This document shows positions 38,669 through 47,439 of a DNA stretch of 64,000 nt, piece by piece. The notes below the pieces were generated by a model that saw nothing but the letters and a program-made list of their open reading frames with translations, ran no database searches and was not told the origin of the DNA. The stretch spans positions 145,294 to 209,293 of the forward strand of contig NZ_JMQN01000059.1 of NCBI RefSeq assembly GCF_000705555.1, read 5' to 3'. Every line of letters starts with the position of its first letter. The first letter of the stretch is position 1. The position numbers and the translations under genes were made by a program. This DNA comes from Marinobacterium lacunae (GTDB lineage Bacteria; Pseudomonadota; Gammaproteobacteria; Pseudomonadales; Balneatricaceae).

Positions 38669-40066
38669 TCAACGCGAAATTTTACCCCGGCTCCATGAGG
38701 TATAGGCGGCAACCACGGCATACCCTGCACAAATAAGAAAAGATATCTGCAGCGCCTGCATAAGCGCCGGGAACTGGTCAGGCGCTATTTGCGCGTTTCC
38801 TATCAGCAGGTTGAAGAGGAATACCACGACCGTCATTCCCATCATGTTGCCAAGGCTGCGGGAGATATTCAGTACTGAAGAGCCGATACCCAACCGTTCC
38901 GGCGGCACCGAGGAGAGTGCAGCATTATTGTTGGGCGAAGAAAACAGACCAAAACCCAGTCCCATGACCACCAGAGAGCTGCCGACCCAGACTAGCGAGC
39001 TGTCGGCATGCACCAAAGACAGACTGACGAACCCCCCACCAAATAGAATACAGCCCGTCGTTGCCGGAATGCGTGGGTCGACCCTGTCTGACAACCGTCC
39101 GGCCAACGGTGCAACGACAACCATCACCAACGCTTGTAGCAGCATCAATTGCCCCGCCTCCAAAGGCGTTAACGCCTGAATATATTGCAAGTACAGGCTG
39201 AGCATGAATTGCAAGGGGTAGTTGGCGCTGTACATCAGAAAGCTGGATTGGATCGACCTGAAAAACACCCGGTTCGCCACCAGGCGTCGAAGTCTTATCA
39301 GCGGCCAGGTCGAGCGCTCCTGCTGATAAATAAACACGATGATCAATGCGATACCGGTGCTAGCCAGAAGCGTACCGGTTAAGTTCGGCATTTCGGAAAT
39401 CCCGATAAACAGTGCACTGGTTGCCAGTGTAAACAGGATACTGCCCACCCAGTCGAGACGCTCTTCGGCATTTCGAGTGGACTCCTGAACAAAAAATCCG
39501 ACCATCACCATCGTGATGACGGTGAGAGGCAGCGGTGCCAGAAATACCGAGCGCCAGCCCCACAGCTCGGTTAACCAACCACCGATTAACGGACCGCAGG
39601 TGAGCCCCAAATAGACCGAGCTCGAAGTAATACCCAGTGCCATGCCCCTGCTGCTGCCAGTAAACACCTTGCTGATAATGGCCATAGCCGGGCCAAATAC
39701 CATAGCGCTCGATATCCCTTGCAACAGCCTGACAACTAGCAGAGGTCGAATATCGTCGATCACCACCACCAGCAGAGAGCTCAATGCATAGAGAAGCACA
39801 CCAACTAGAAATATTCGTTTGTGACCCAGAATATCGGCAATTCTGCCCGAGGGCAGTTGCAGTGCAATCGCGCCGAGTAGATTCATTGTCGGCACCCAAC
39901 TGACCAACACGGCATCGGCCTGCAGATCAGAGGCGATCGCCGGCAGCGCAACATTGACCGACGAAAGGCTCAGAGGCATCAAAAAGGTAGCGACACAGAT
40001 GCTGAACAACGTCAGCCAACGCAAGGAGGCGGTTGTCTCTGTCATACTCTGGGGGTCGGTGCTCAT
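38669..40066 (-). CDS. MFS transporter of the DHA2 (EmrB/QacA) group
   Basis: A 465-residue membrane protein with many hydrophobic segments, probably 12-14. The first segment has MPLSLSSVNVALPAIASDLQ and the next LPSGRIADILGHKRIFLVGV (motif A recognised by GRIADILGHKR). LTCGPLIGGWLTELWGWRSVF is typical of the DHA2 drug-proton antiporters. No adaptor such as EmrA is next to it. The ligand is unknown; drug or organic-solvent efflux would suit an alcohol-using organism but this is speculation. Confidence 0.85.
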   Translation of the reverse strand: MSTDPQSMTETTASLRWLTLFSICVATFLMPLSLSSVNVALPAIASDLQADAVLVSWVPTMNLLGAIALQLPSGRIADILGHKRIFLVGVLLYALSSLLVVVIDDIRPLLVVRLLQGISSAMVFGPAMAIISKVFTGSSRGMALGITSSSVYLGLTCGPLIGGWLTELWGWRSVFLAPLPLTVITMVMVGFFVQESTRNAEERLDWVGSILFTLATSALFIGISEMPNLTGTLLASTGIALIIVFIYQQERSTWPLIRLRRLVANRVFFRSIQSSFLMYSANYPLQFMLSLYLQYIQALTPLEAGQLMLLQALVMVVVAPLAGRLSDRVDPRIPATTGCILFGGGFVSLSLVHADSSLVWVGSSLVVMGLGFGLFSSPNNNAALSSVPPERLGIGSSVLNISRSLGNMMGMTVVVFLFNLLIGNAQIAPDQFPALMQALQISFLICAGYAVVAAYTSWSRGKISR

Positions 40067-40305
40067 GGCGGACTTGGCTCAGGTTCACGAGCAGAACATT
40101 CTACTGATATCCCGAAGATTGTGTAATTACTATTATCAACTCATTCATCACATTCTATCCCGTAAGCGTTAACGCACTCACACGGTACTCATCGGTCAAT
40201 GCAGGATAAAAATTCATCATTCCGGTATAGAAAACGACCGTCTGCACCAAGCGACTATACTCAGCGTAGATACGCATAACACGGCACGCGATGCCAGGAG
40301 TCACA

Positions 40306-41634
40306 ATGAACGCCAAGACCCCCAGCCACCTCAATCAGAGTACGGCAGAACCGGGGCTAAACGAGCAACGGTTAACCTTGGCCTTGCTTAAAGAACAGAA
40401 CCGCATTTTTCGCGGCAGCGGAGGTGTCAGCGAAGAGAACCGCGGACTTGGCTTTCGACCCGCCTTTTATGACTTCGAAACCGGTGAAATACACCTCTCC
40501 CGTTTTGCAGACGGAAGAGAGGCACCTATGCACCTGCTTGACGGCTTGCCGGAAGCGCTGGTGCTTCAGAGAAAAGAGAACGGGCATGTGACCGAAGTGA
40601 AACCCGGCGTCATCGCCGGCTTTGTGCTCCACGGCCAGTTCTATACACGTGAGCAAGCGGCACGCTCAACGCAACAGATGCGCACCGAAGCTGAGCTGTT
40701 AAGTAATCCTGAACAACACAACCAGCTGCTCGACATCTGGGAGCGCTTCGTGGTCGCACAAAGTTATCCGGCCAACACCATGCGGACTATTGTTGAGGAC
40801 TCTTGGCGCCGCTGTCAGGAGTCGAACGTCGATCCCCTGATGTCGCATGCCCCTTTTTCTGAACAAGACCACCTTGAACACAAACGCCGCGAAAACAGGG
40901 AGCTGATCGACGCTGCGCAACCTGTCCTCAAGCGGGCGGGCGAGCTGCTGTTTGAGACCGACAGTCTGATACTGCTGGCCGATAAGGATGGGCTAGTACT
41001 GCGTATGGAGTCGGATGACGAAGTTCTGAGCAATGCGACAAAGGTAAACCTTGTAGAAGGTGCCCTATGGGGCGAAGATGCGGTCGGTACCAATTCTATC
41101 GGCACCGCGCTTAAAGCCAGAGGCCCCATTCAACTCTACGGAGCCGAGCATTTCTGCTATGGCATCAAGCACTGGACCTGCTCAGCTGACGTCATTCGCG
41201 ATCCGCATGACGGCAGTGTCATCGGCGCCGTCGACCTGTCCGGACTGACTGAAACCTATCAGCACGATGCGCTCGAATTCGCGGTAACCGCTGCGCGGAT
41301 GATCGAAACCAACCTGGCGCAGCAGTACTTCCAGACCCGCCAACGCATTATTGACGCAACGCGGTCCATGTTCACGCATTGGCGTCATGAAGGCTTACTG
41401 GCATTCGACCATCGCGGTCGCCTGGTGAAAGCTAATCATATGGCGTTTCAGCGTATGAAAGAACTCGAAACCGGCGTAACCCTGTCCCCCCAGACCTATA
41501 TCCCGGCACTTGACCTCGATCGTTACCCATTTGCTGACATCCTTCCAGAATGGCTGGCCGGTCAGGTTCTCTATCCCATTCGCACCGGTATCAAGAAGAT
41601 CGGTACGCTCGCAGTCCTTGCCCAAACGCACTGA
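40306..41634 (+). CDS. AcoR-like GAF sensory protein lacking AAA+ and HTH domains
   Basis: A 442-residue cytoplasmic protein. The ATG at 40306 is chosen because AGGAG lies six bases upstream. Residues about 20-120 are an unrecognised domain with FRPAFYDFETGEIHLSRF and MHLLDGLPEAL. Residues 145-330 match the sensory half of AcoR-type activators (DSWRRC, LVEGALWGEDAVGTNSIGTAL, FCYGIKHWTCSADVIRD). A PAS-like end follows. The sigma-54 AAA+ domain and the helix-turn-helix normally seen are absent, and no frameshifted remainder is found downstream. It may be a sensor acting through another protein. Confidence 0.72.
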   Translation: MNAKTPSHLNQSTAEPGLNEQRLTLALLKEQNRIFRGSGGVSEENRGLGFRPAFYDFETGEIHLSRFADGREAPMHLLDGLPEALVLQRKENGHVTEVKPGVIAGFVLHGQFYTREQAARSTQQMRTEAELLSNPEQHNQLLDIWERFVVAQSYPANTMRTIVEDSWRRCQESNVDPLMSHAPFSEQDHLEHKRRENRELIDAAQPVLKRAGELLFETDSLILLADKDGLVLRMESDDEVLSNATKVNLVEGALWGEDAVGTNSIGTALKARGPIQLYGAEHFCYGIKHWTCSADVIRDPHDGSVIGAVDLSGLTETYQHDALEFAVTAARMIETNLAQQYFQTRQRIIDATRSMFTHWRHEGLLAFDHRGRLVKANHMAFQRMKELETGVTLSPQTYIPALDLDRYPFADILPEWLAGQVLYPIRTGIKKIGTLAVLAQTH

Positions 41635-41711
41635 TGTAACCTGAGTCGATTACCCGCAAAGAATATCCAGACATTTACAGTGGTATTGCGTGGCACTTAA
41701 ACTCCCTATAT

Positions 41712-41730
41712 GATAATGATTATTATTTGT
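41712..41730. promoter_or_regulatory. Fur box upstream of the cupredoxin/FTR1 pair
   Basis: GATAATGATTATTATTTGT matches the 19-base Fur consensus at about 14 positions, including the whole first GATAATGAT half. It lies 27 bases before the cupredoxin start, in a good position to block transcription when iron is plentiful. Confidence 0.75.
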
Positions 41731-41756
41731 TCGTTGTATATCGCTAAGGAAGCACC

Positions 41757-42080
41757 ATGAAAAATCTGCTTATCGCTGCGTTGTTCGGTGTTATTTCAAC
41801 CTCAGTCCTGGCCGGAGAGAGCACTTTCGAGATCTCCATCAAAGACCACATGTTTTCACCCGCAGAATTGACCATCCCGGCTGGTGAGCGCGTCAAACTG
41901 ATTATCTCCAACGACGACGCCTCCCCGGAAGAGTTTGAAGGCGAGGATTTTGATATAGAGAAAGTCATTCCCGGCAATAGCAAAGGCACCGTATTTGTTG
42001 GCCCCTTCGAGCCCGGACGTTATGAATTCGTGGGCGAGTTCCATGAGGCGACTGCCAAAGGCGCTCTGATCGTTGAATAA
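41757..42080 (+). CDS. Periplasmic cupredoxin-like protein partnering FTR1
   Basis: A 107-residue exported protein with a signal peptide cut near VLAGES. The body (FEISIKDHMFSPAELTIPAGERVKLIISNDD) is a cupredoxin-like domain as in EfeO, recognised by FSPAELTIPAGERV. Few classical copper ligands are evident (one Cys-free core, His in FHEATAKG), so copper binding is uncertain. It lies 19 bases ahead of the FTR1 permease gene and under the same Fur box. A role in delivering or oxidising ferrous iron is the natural inference. Confidence 0.8.
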   Translation: MKNLLIAALFGVISTSVLAGESTFEISIKDHMFSPAELTIPAGERVKLIISNDDASPEEFEGEDFDIEKVIPGNSKGTVFVGPFEPGRYEFVGEFHEATAKGALIVE

Positions 42081-42099
42081 CCGGCTTTGAGGTTGCCTT

Positions 42100-42921
42100 A
42101 TGCTTAGTTCCGCCGTCATCGTATTTCGCGAGGTACTGGAAGCAGCGCTGATCATCAGTATTTTGATGGCCGCTACCTGCGGTTTACCGGGCCGCACCCG
42201 CTGGATATGCGCAGGACTGTTTGCAGGACTTTCGGGGGCGTGTATCGTCGCGCTCTTTGCACGCTCTATTACCGGAGCCTTTGAGGGCACCGGCCAAGAG
42301 ATCATGAACGCTGCGATTCTCTTCACTGCGGTATTGATGCTTGCCTGGCATAACATCTGGATGTCGCACCACGCCAAAGAGCTGGTTGCCCATCTGAAAA
42401 ATGTCAGTGCCAAGATAACCGACGGAACTCTGCCGCTTTACTTTCTGACCGTCGCATCTGGCATGGCGGTTCTGCGCGAAGGGTCTGAGGTGGTTCTGTT
42501 CATGTACAGTGTCGCCGCAAGTGGGAGCTCCACTACCTCAATGCTGAGCGGAAGCCTGATTGGTGTCGCCGCAGGCGTTCTGGTGGGCCGATTGATCTAT
42601 TCAGGCTTATTACGCATTCCTGCCAGTCGACTGTTCCAGATTACCGGCTGGATGATTTTGCTTCTTGCTGCGGGCCTCGCTGCCTCTGCTGCAGGTTATC
42701 TCATTCAAGCAGGAATACTGCCCTACGAGCCGCCTCTGTGGAACAGTGGTAGCCTGCTCTCAGAAAAGTCAGTCGTCGGCCAGCTACTGCACATTCTGGT
42801 TGGTTACCAGGAGCGTCCGACCGCTATACATCTGGCGTTCTATCTTGGGACTTTGGGCATCATCCTTGCCGGCATGCAGTGGGTTCATCGCCGCAGTCAG
42901 AATCGGTTCCAATCTGCTTGA
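42100..42921 (+). CDS. FTR1-family iron permease
   Basis: A 273-residue inner-membrane protein with about seven membrane segments. The two iron-conducting motifs are RxxxE: REVLEAA at about residues 10-16 and REGSEVVLFMY near 126. This is the FTR1/EfeU family, which imports ferric iron in a route tied to oxidation of ferrous iron. EfeO and EfeB are not present; the cupredoxin upstream is the only companion. It is followed by a convergent GNAT gene. Regulation by Fur is suggested by the box at 41712. Confidence 0.9.
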   Translation: MLSSAVIVFREVLEAALIISILMAATCGLPGRTRWICAGLFAGLSGACIVALFARSITGAFEGTGQEIMNAAILFTAVLMLAWHNIWMSHHAKELVAHLKNVSAKITDGTLPLYFLTVASGMAVLREGSEVVLFMYSVAASGSSTTSMLSGSLIGVAAGVLVGRLIYSGLLRIPASRLFQITGWMILLLAAGLAASAAGYLIQAGILPYEPPLWNSGSLLSEKSVVGQLLHILVGYQERPTAIHLAFYLGTLGIILAGMQWVHRRSQNRFQSA

Positions 42922-42971
42922 TCACAAAGCCCACTCAAAGACACCGTCTCGCACCTTGCGCAACGGTGTCT

Positions 42972-43553
42972 TTATCCTTCCAACTGTTTGGTCATCAATA
43001 GCCAATCGCCTCCGTAGGGACACCCCGGATATTCGATGATTGGCTCGGATGCGACATCCTCATAGCCAAGCTGCTTGTACAGATGCCGTGCGCTCTTGTT
43101 ACCCGATGCGACAATAAGCGATGCCAGTGAGCATCCAGCAAGGCGCCCCTTCTCCTGAGCCTCTAGCATAAGCATTCGCGCAACGCCCTGGCCTCTGGCA
43201 GCCTCGTAGGTCGCGACGGCATTGATGTACCAACTGCCCGGCGCCTTCGACTCAAGTTGAATCAACGGCTGAACGATTTCGGGATAATCATTCAGGTCAC
43301 CGACAACATAGGGTGCAGGTAAGCGGTAGGCGATGATCATGCCAAGCACATTGCCGCGGTCGCGACATACCAGAGCATTCCTGTAGCTGAAGCCGCCCTC
43401 TTCCCGAGCTGCCCGTTGAGCACCCAACGCTAGCGCTCCTTGTCCGGGGTCAGCCAGTTTGCTCCAGAGATACTGCGGCATGCCCTCGCCGGCGATATCA
43501 ATCAGATACGCCAAATCATCTGCATCTGACTTCAGGGCCTGTTCTATCTCCAT
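42972..43553 (-). CDS. GNAT family N-acetyltransferase
   Basis: A 193-residue acyltransferase from ATG 43553 (MEIEQALKSDADD), chosen because GGGAGG lies just before it. The acetyl-CoA site is ARGQGVARMLMLEAQEKGRLAG (Q/RxxGxG/A, recognised by RGQGVARML), with NKSARHLYKQLGYE after it, both standard for GNAT. The substrate is not assignable. It faces the FTR1 gene tail-to-tail and has no obvious partner. Confidence 0.85.
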   Translation of the reverse strand: MEIEQALKSDADDLAYLIDIAGEGMPQYLWSKLADPGQGALALGAQRAAREEGGFSYRNALVCRDRGNVLGMIIAYRLPAPYVVGDLNDYPEIVQPLIQLESKAPGSWYINAVATYEAARGQGVARMLMLEAQEKGRLAGCSLASLIVASGNKSARHLYKQLGYEDVASEPIIEYPGCPYGGDWLLMTKQLEG

Positions 43554-43638
43554 GCCGCCTCCCGGTTGGTGATTCGGAACGGCCATCCGCCGCTGTATCG
43601 TGAACGTTACTGCAATGTTCGCAGTATAGATGGATTTA

Positions 43639-44163
43639 TCAGAGGAAAAGATCGCGCTTTCGTTTCGGCTTTCTGAAGCTGGCCAGCAGCAAGAGGAACG
43701 AAACGGCTACCCAAGCAAGCCCAATGAGAACCAGGGCTTCGGCCATGGTCATGCCAAAAGGCAGCATCGGCGTGTAACCGCAAGGCTCCCAAGGCTCAAA
43801 CATAGCCGGAACCCACTCATGCAATGGAAGCCAGGACGGGAACTGAGGATCCATGGTACAGCTGTCCTCTATGGTCCCACGCTCGACACCCAAAGTAATC
43901 CAGCTACTGCGCAGGAGGCCAGAGGCCAGCGCCAACGAGGCCAGATGCCCAAGCACAGCCATTGAGCCGCCCAAAAGAAACATTAGCAACGCCACAGCAC
44001 CGAGCCCCGCGATCCAGGCACGGATGTGGACGCACAGCACGCACGGACCATAATCAAGAGAATATTGATAATAAAGGGCGGTCCCTTCCAGCAGTAGACA
44101 GGCGACCAATACCAAGAACCAGAACAAACGGCTACGAGCGATAACGGAAAGTGCATTCAGCAT
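43639..44163 (-). CDS. dsbB: Disulfide bond formation protein DsbB
   Basis: Inner-membrane quinone reductase that reoxidises DsbA. The protein is 174 residues from ATG 44163 (MLNALSVIARS). Four membrane segments are visible. The first periplasmic pair is CVLC after YQYSLDYGP, and the second loop has one Cys in EDSCTMDP and one in EPCGYTP. This is the usual DsbB layout. The C-terminal KPKRKRD tail is cytoplasmic. An extra start 11 codons upstream is possible but less likely. Confidence 0.92.
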   Translation of the reverse strand: MLNALSVIARSRLFWFLVLVACLLLEGTALYYQYSLDYGPCVLCVHIRAWIAGLGAVALLMFLLGGSMAVLGHLASLALASGLLRSSWITLGVERGTIEDSCTMDPQFPSWLPLHEWVPAMFEPWEPCGYTPMLPFGMTMAEALVLIGLAWVAVSFLLLLASFRKPKRKRDLFL

Positions 44164-44315
44164 ATTTTTTCCCAATCTATTCAATGGGGTGCGCATTGTC
44201 GTTAACGCATTCGATTATTGCGCGATAGGAATAATCTGCAACCCTAAATAGCACAGACGGGGGAAAATAGTTCGAATCATTGACCGGCAGCGGCGGTCTG
44301 CCGGTGGCGTTTCAA

Positions 44316-44780
44316 TCAACGGCAGATCATGCCATGCTGTTGATGCTCCATCAGGCGCATAAATGACGGATTGTCGATCTCAAGCAACTCTGAATGATCT
44401 CCGCTCTCCATATAGCATGTCTGCTCATGTGCGAGGCTGTCATCCCAGATCATTTTAATGTTGTAGGCCATCCCTAAAGACGGCACTGCGCCCGCTTCAC
44501 AGTCACGGAACAGTATTCTCACATCCTGTTGAGAGGCCGGTTCCAACAACCTATTCAATGAGTGATTCACGGCGTCGACGTTCACCTGCCTGTCAGAGGG
44601 CACCAGCGCCATGACAAAGCCATCTTCATCCTTGAGAACCACACCCTTGGCAACCCTCTGCGCGGGCACTCTTGCCGCGAATGCCGAGGTCATTGCGGTC
44701 TCCGTATACGGGTGGTGCTTGAGGTGATACGGAATGTGCTGACGTTCAAGATAACGTTGCACTGTAGATGAAATAGACAT
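44316..44780 (-). CDS. YbaK/EbsC-type aminoacyl-tRNA deacylase
   Basis: A 154-residue single-domain protein of the YbaK/ProX fold, starting MSISSTVQRYLERQ at 44780. KGVVLKDEDGFVMALVPSDRQVN is the conserved core, recognised by KGVVLKDEDGFVM, and SLGMAYNIKMIWDDSL and GDHSELLEID follow. Relatives hydrolyse mischarged tRNA (Cys-tRNA-Pro or Ala-tRNA-Pro). It stands alone, convergent to nothing obvious. Which tRNA it edits cannot be told here. Confidence 0.85.
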   Translation of the reverse strand: MSISSTVQRYLERQHIPYHLKHHPYTETAMTSAFAARVPAQRVAKGVVLKDEDGFVMALVPSDRQVNVDAVNHSLNRLLEPASQQDVRILFRDCEAGAVPSLGMAYNIKMIWDDSLAHEQTCYMESGDHSELLEIDNPSFMRLMEHQQHGMICR

Positions 44781-44903
44781 TGCTCTGCCCCCCATCCTGC
44801 TTAATGTTGCGAAAACTCCTTTATAAGGATAGATGTTGGCGGTACGCGCCGCACAAACTGAACAGATGAAGTTTTCTAAGCAGGATGGCGCTTAACAACG
44901 CGG

Positions 44904-45251
44904 TCAGTACGTCAGATTCTTACGCACGTAGCGATCGATGGCTGCTCTCAACGCTTCGTCCATATCGATAATTTTAAGACCCAATGCGGCCTTGTCGGCC
45001 GACAGCCGGCGCTTGTACACCACACGGCACGTGCCGTTTACCGGCTGATGCTCAAGATCGAACCTGACGCCGATCTCGATCGTACCTGTCGCCGGAGAGG
45101 CCGAAAGCCCGGCCAACTGGCCGCTCCCCTCGATCATCAGACCGCCGACACTCAGATTCACCATTCTTACCGGTAGATTGTCCTGCCCCACCAAAACCTG
45201 AGCGTCCAGGTCAGTGTCTACGCGAGGATGCAGACGCCTGTCATCATGCAT
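44904..45251 (-). CDS. PilZ domain c-di-GMP-binding protein
   Basis: A 115-residue single PilZ domain. The ligand-binding RRLHPRV (RxxxR type) is at residues 5-11 and the NLSVGGLMIEG (D/NxSxxG) at about 33-43. It therefore probably binds cyclic di-GMP. The output partner is unknown. A GGDEF cyclase gene lies about 2.2 kb away at 47.4 kb, which may be the source, but the link is inference only. The gene is transcribed away from the AgmR-type regulator. Confidence 0.85.
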   Translation of the reverse strand: MHDDRRLHPRVDTDLDAQVLVGQDNLPVRMVNLSVGGLMIEGSGQLAGLSASPATGTIEIGVRFDLEHQPVNGTCRVVYKRRLSADKAALGLKIIDMDEALRAAIDRYVRKNLTY

Positions 45252-45363
45252 CGAGAAAGCACCTTTACTTCGTCTATTCTTGAATAGGGCCCATTATGGC
45301 AGATAGGCTGTCGCGAAACAGTAATAAAGATCATACTGTTAGCGACTCCCAATCATCAAAACA

Positions 45364-45378
45364 GTACTTTAGTACCAT
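45364..45378. promoter_or_regulatory. TACTTKNGTAC site upstream of the AgmR-type regulator
   Basis: GTACTTTAGTACCAT is the fullest copy of the repeated motif, with GTAC on both sides of a four-base spacer. It lies about 95 bases before the regulator start, as expected for autoregulation. Confidence 0.62.
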
Positions 45379-45472
45379 ATCGCTGCCACGATGGTTTAAT
45401 TTCGTCGCCGCGCTCATAAAGGTGTAATACGGGTATTGCCCCGATAATAAGCACCATAAGAGGGATAAAGAC

Positions 45473-46141
45473 GTGTATCGCATATTGATTGCCGATGATC
45501 ACCCGCTGTTCCGTGAGGCGATCACCAATGTCATCCAGTCAGGTTTTCCCGGCTCCGAGACAATCGAAACCGAAGATCTGGATACCGCCCTCAAACTGGC
45601 AACCGAGGACGAAGATCTCGACCTTGTACTTCTCGACCTCAACATGCCCGGCATGCACGGGTTGAACGGTTTGATCTCGCTGCGCAATGAATCGCCAACC
45701 GTACCGGTTGTGATTGTCTCGGCCGAAGATGACAAGCAAGTCGTTCTGCAGGCCATTACCTGTGGCGCGGTCGGTTTCATCTCCAAATCGGCTCCGCGCC
45801 AGCAGATGACCGACGCGCTTCAACAGATTTTAAACGGCAACGTTTACCTTCCCAGCGATATCATTCGTTCCAGCGGCGGCGACAATCGACGTAGCCGGCG
45901 CATGAACGAGCCACAGATTCCGCCGGAACTGCTCAACTCACTCACACGCCGACAACTACTGGTGCTCGAGCGCATGGCCCAGGGCGAATCGAACAAGCAG
46001 ATCGCGTATAACCTCAATATTGCCGAGACAACCGTCAAGGCTCACGTGTCGGCCATTCTGCGCAAGCTTGGGGTACATAACCGCGTTCAGGCGATACTAT
46101 CGGCCAGCGATATCGATTTCGCTCACTATCTGCGCCGCTAA
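45473..46141 (+). CDS. agmR: LuxR-family response regulator, AgmR/ErbR/PedR1-type
   Basis: A 222-residue two-component regulator. The N-terminal receiver has DDHPLFREA and the phospho-acceptor Asp in [13 protein letters not shown]. The C-terminal LuxR helix-turn-helix ([36 protein letters not shown], recognised by [20 protein letters not shown]) starts near 155. The start is GTG at 45473 with AGAGGG upstream. It closely resembles AgmR/ErbR of Pseudomonas, the activator of ethanol oxidation and of pqq genes. It probably receives phosphate from an ErcS-type kinase. No kinase adjoins it. Confidence 0.88.
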   Translation: MYRILIADDHPLFREAITNVIQSGFPGSETIETEDLDTALKLATEDEDLDLVLLDLNMPGMHGLNGLISLRNESPTVPVVIVSAEDDKQVVLQAITCGAVGFISKSAPRQQMTDALQQILNGNVYLPSDIIRSSGGDNRRSRRMNEPQIPPELLNSLTRRQLLVLERMAQGESNKQIAYNLNIAETTVKAHVSAILRKLGVHNRVQAILSASDIDFAHYLRR

Positions 46142-46248
46142 GAACGCTTGTAATAGACGCACCGTCTTACGACCAGGGGATAAAAAGCGATACTTATCCC
46201 CCGCTCCTTCCTCTACAATGGCCTAATAGCCGGTGTAGCGGATTCCAG

Positions 46249-47439
46249 ATGTACAGACTACTTCTATGCCTTCTTCTCGCTTTTAGCTCAGCATCTGCTT
46301 TTGCCAGTGAGCGCCTGAAGTTCATCTATACCCACGAAAACCGTAACTGGTTACCCTTGGTTGAGCAGTTCAGCGTCGACACCGGCATCGAAGTCGAGGT
46401 CGCCTGGGCACAGCAAGGCGACCTAAAAACCCGCATGTTCACCTATATCGAGCAGGGCAATGCACCCGATATTGTGCTTGTGCCGGCCGACCACGTCGGA
46501 CTGTATCCGTTGATGCACTACAGTCCGCTTCTGGCAGACATGGGCACCGACGATGTCGGTAAAGATGTCTGGAACAGTGCGCGCAGCGACGGCGCGCTAT
46601 ATGGCGTGCCAATCACCCAGGGTAACCATCTGGTTCTCTATTACAACAAGGCGATTATCTCGACACCGGCCACCACTTGGGCAGATATGCGACGTCAGCA
46701 CGATGCATTCAGGCTTAAAGATCGCGAACAGCCGCTATACTTCAGCGACTGGAATGTAGATGAGATGTACTGGCTAATGCCGTTTTTAGGTGGCTTTGGC
46801 GGCTCACCGGTCACGGACGGAGAGCCAACGCTGGATACCCCTGCCATGGCCAGAGCGCTCGATTTTTACCGGGGTTTGGTCGAGAGCGGGCTTGCTGATG
46901 ATCAATGCGATTACAACTGTGGTCAGCAACGCTTTCTTTCTGGAACGCTTGGCTACCTGATCAACGGAGACTGGGCGTTAAAAGAGTATCAGGAGCGCCT
47001 CGGCGACAATCTTGGGGTCGCCACCATACCTGAAATCGCGCCGGGCCAGCCGGTCGTACCGATGTTTTCGACCCATGTACTGGCATTTCCAGCCAACAGC
47101 CTTGCTGGACACAAGCGCGATGCCCTGTTGGCATTTATTCATTACTTTCAGAGTAATGACGTTCAGTTGAAGATCTGGCGCTCACTCAAACTGTTACCGG
47201 TTTCTGGCGACGCCTACCGCGTGGCGGTTTCTGAGATGAATGGCAACGAGAAAGCGATGATCTCCTGCCTGTCCAAATCCAGACCAATGCCAGCCGACAG
47301 CGCCATGAGTCTTGCGTGGGGCGCGATTCGAAAAGGCTACCTGCGCCATAAGCTGCACCTTCTCTCCGGGGAGGAGGCCGCGGAGTTAATGCAGCAACTG
47401 GTCGAAACACAGCGACAGAATGTTACCCCTGCACCATGA
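46249..47439 (+). CDS. Extracellular solute-binding protein, family 1
   Basis: A 396-residue exported binding protein with a signal peptide cut near AFASERL. The fold is that of sugar-binding ABC proteins: VDTGIEVEVAWAQQGDLKTRMF, YGVPITQGNHLVLYYNK and GTLGYLINGDWALKEY, recognised by PITQGNHLVLYYNK. No permease or ATPase genes follow. Instead the stop overlaps the start of a membrane GGDEF protein by four bases, so it is likely the ligand-binding partner of that sensor rather than of a transporter. Ligand unknown. Confidence 0.85.
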   Translation: MYRLLLCLLLAFSSASAFASERLKFIYTHENRNWLPLVEQFSVDTGIEVEVAWAQQGDLKTRMFTYIEQGNAPDIVLVPADHVGLYPLMHYSPLLADMGTDDVGKDVWNSARSDGALYGVPITQGNHLVLYYNKAIISTPATTWADMRRQHDAFRLKDREQPLYFSDWNVDEMYWLMPFLGGFGGSPVTDGEPTLDTPAMARALDFYRGLVESGLADDQCDYNCGQQRFLSGTLGYLINGDWALKEYQERLGDNLGVATIPEIAPGQPVVPMFSTHVLAFPANSLAGHKRDALLAFIHYFQSNDVQLKIWRSLKLLPVSGDAYRVAVSEMNGNEKAMISCLSKSRPMPADSAMSLAWGAIRKGYLRHKLHLLSGEEAAELMQQLVETQRQNVTPAP

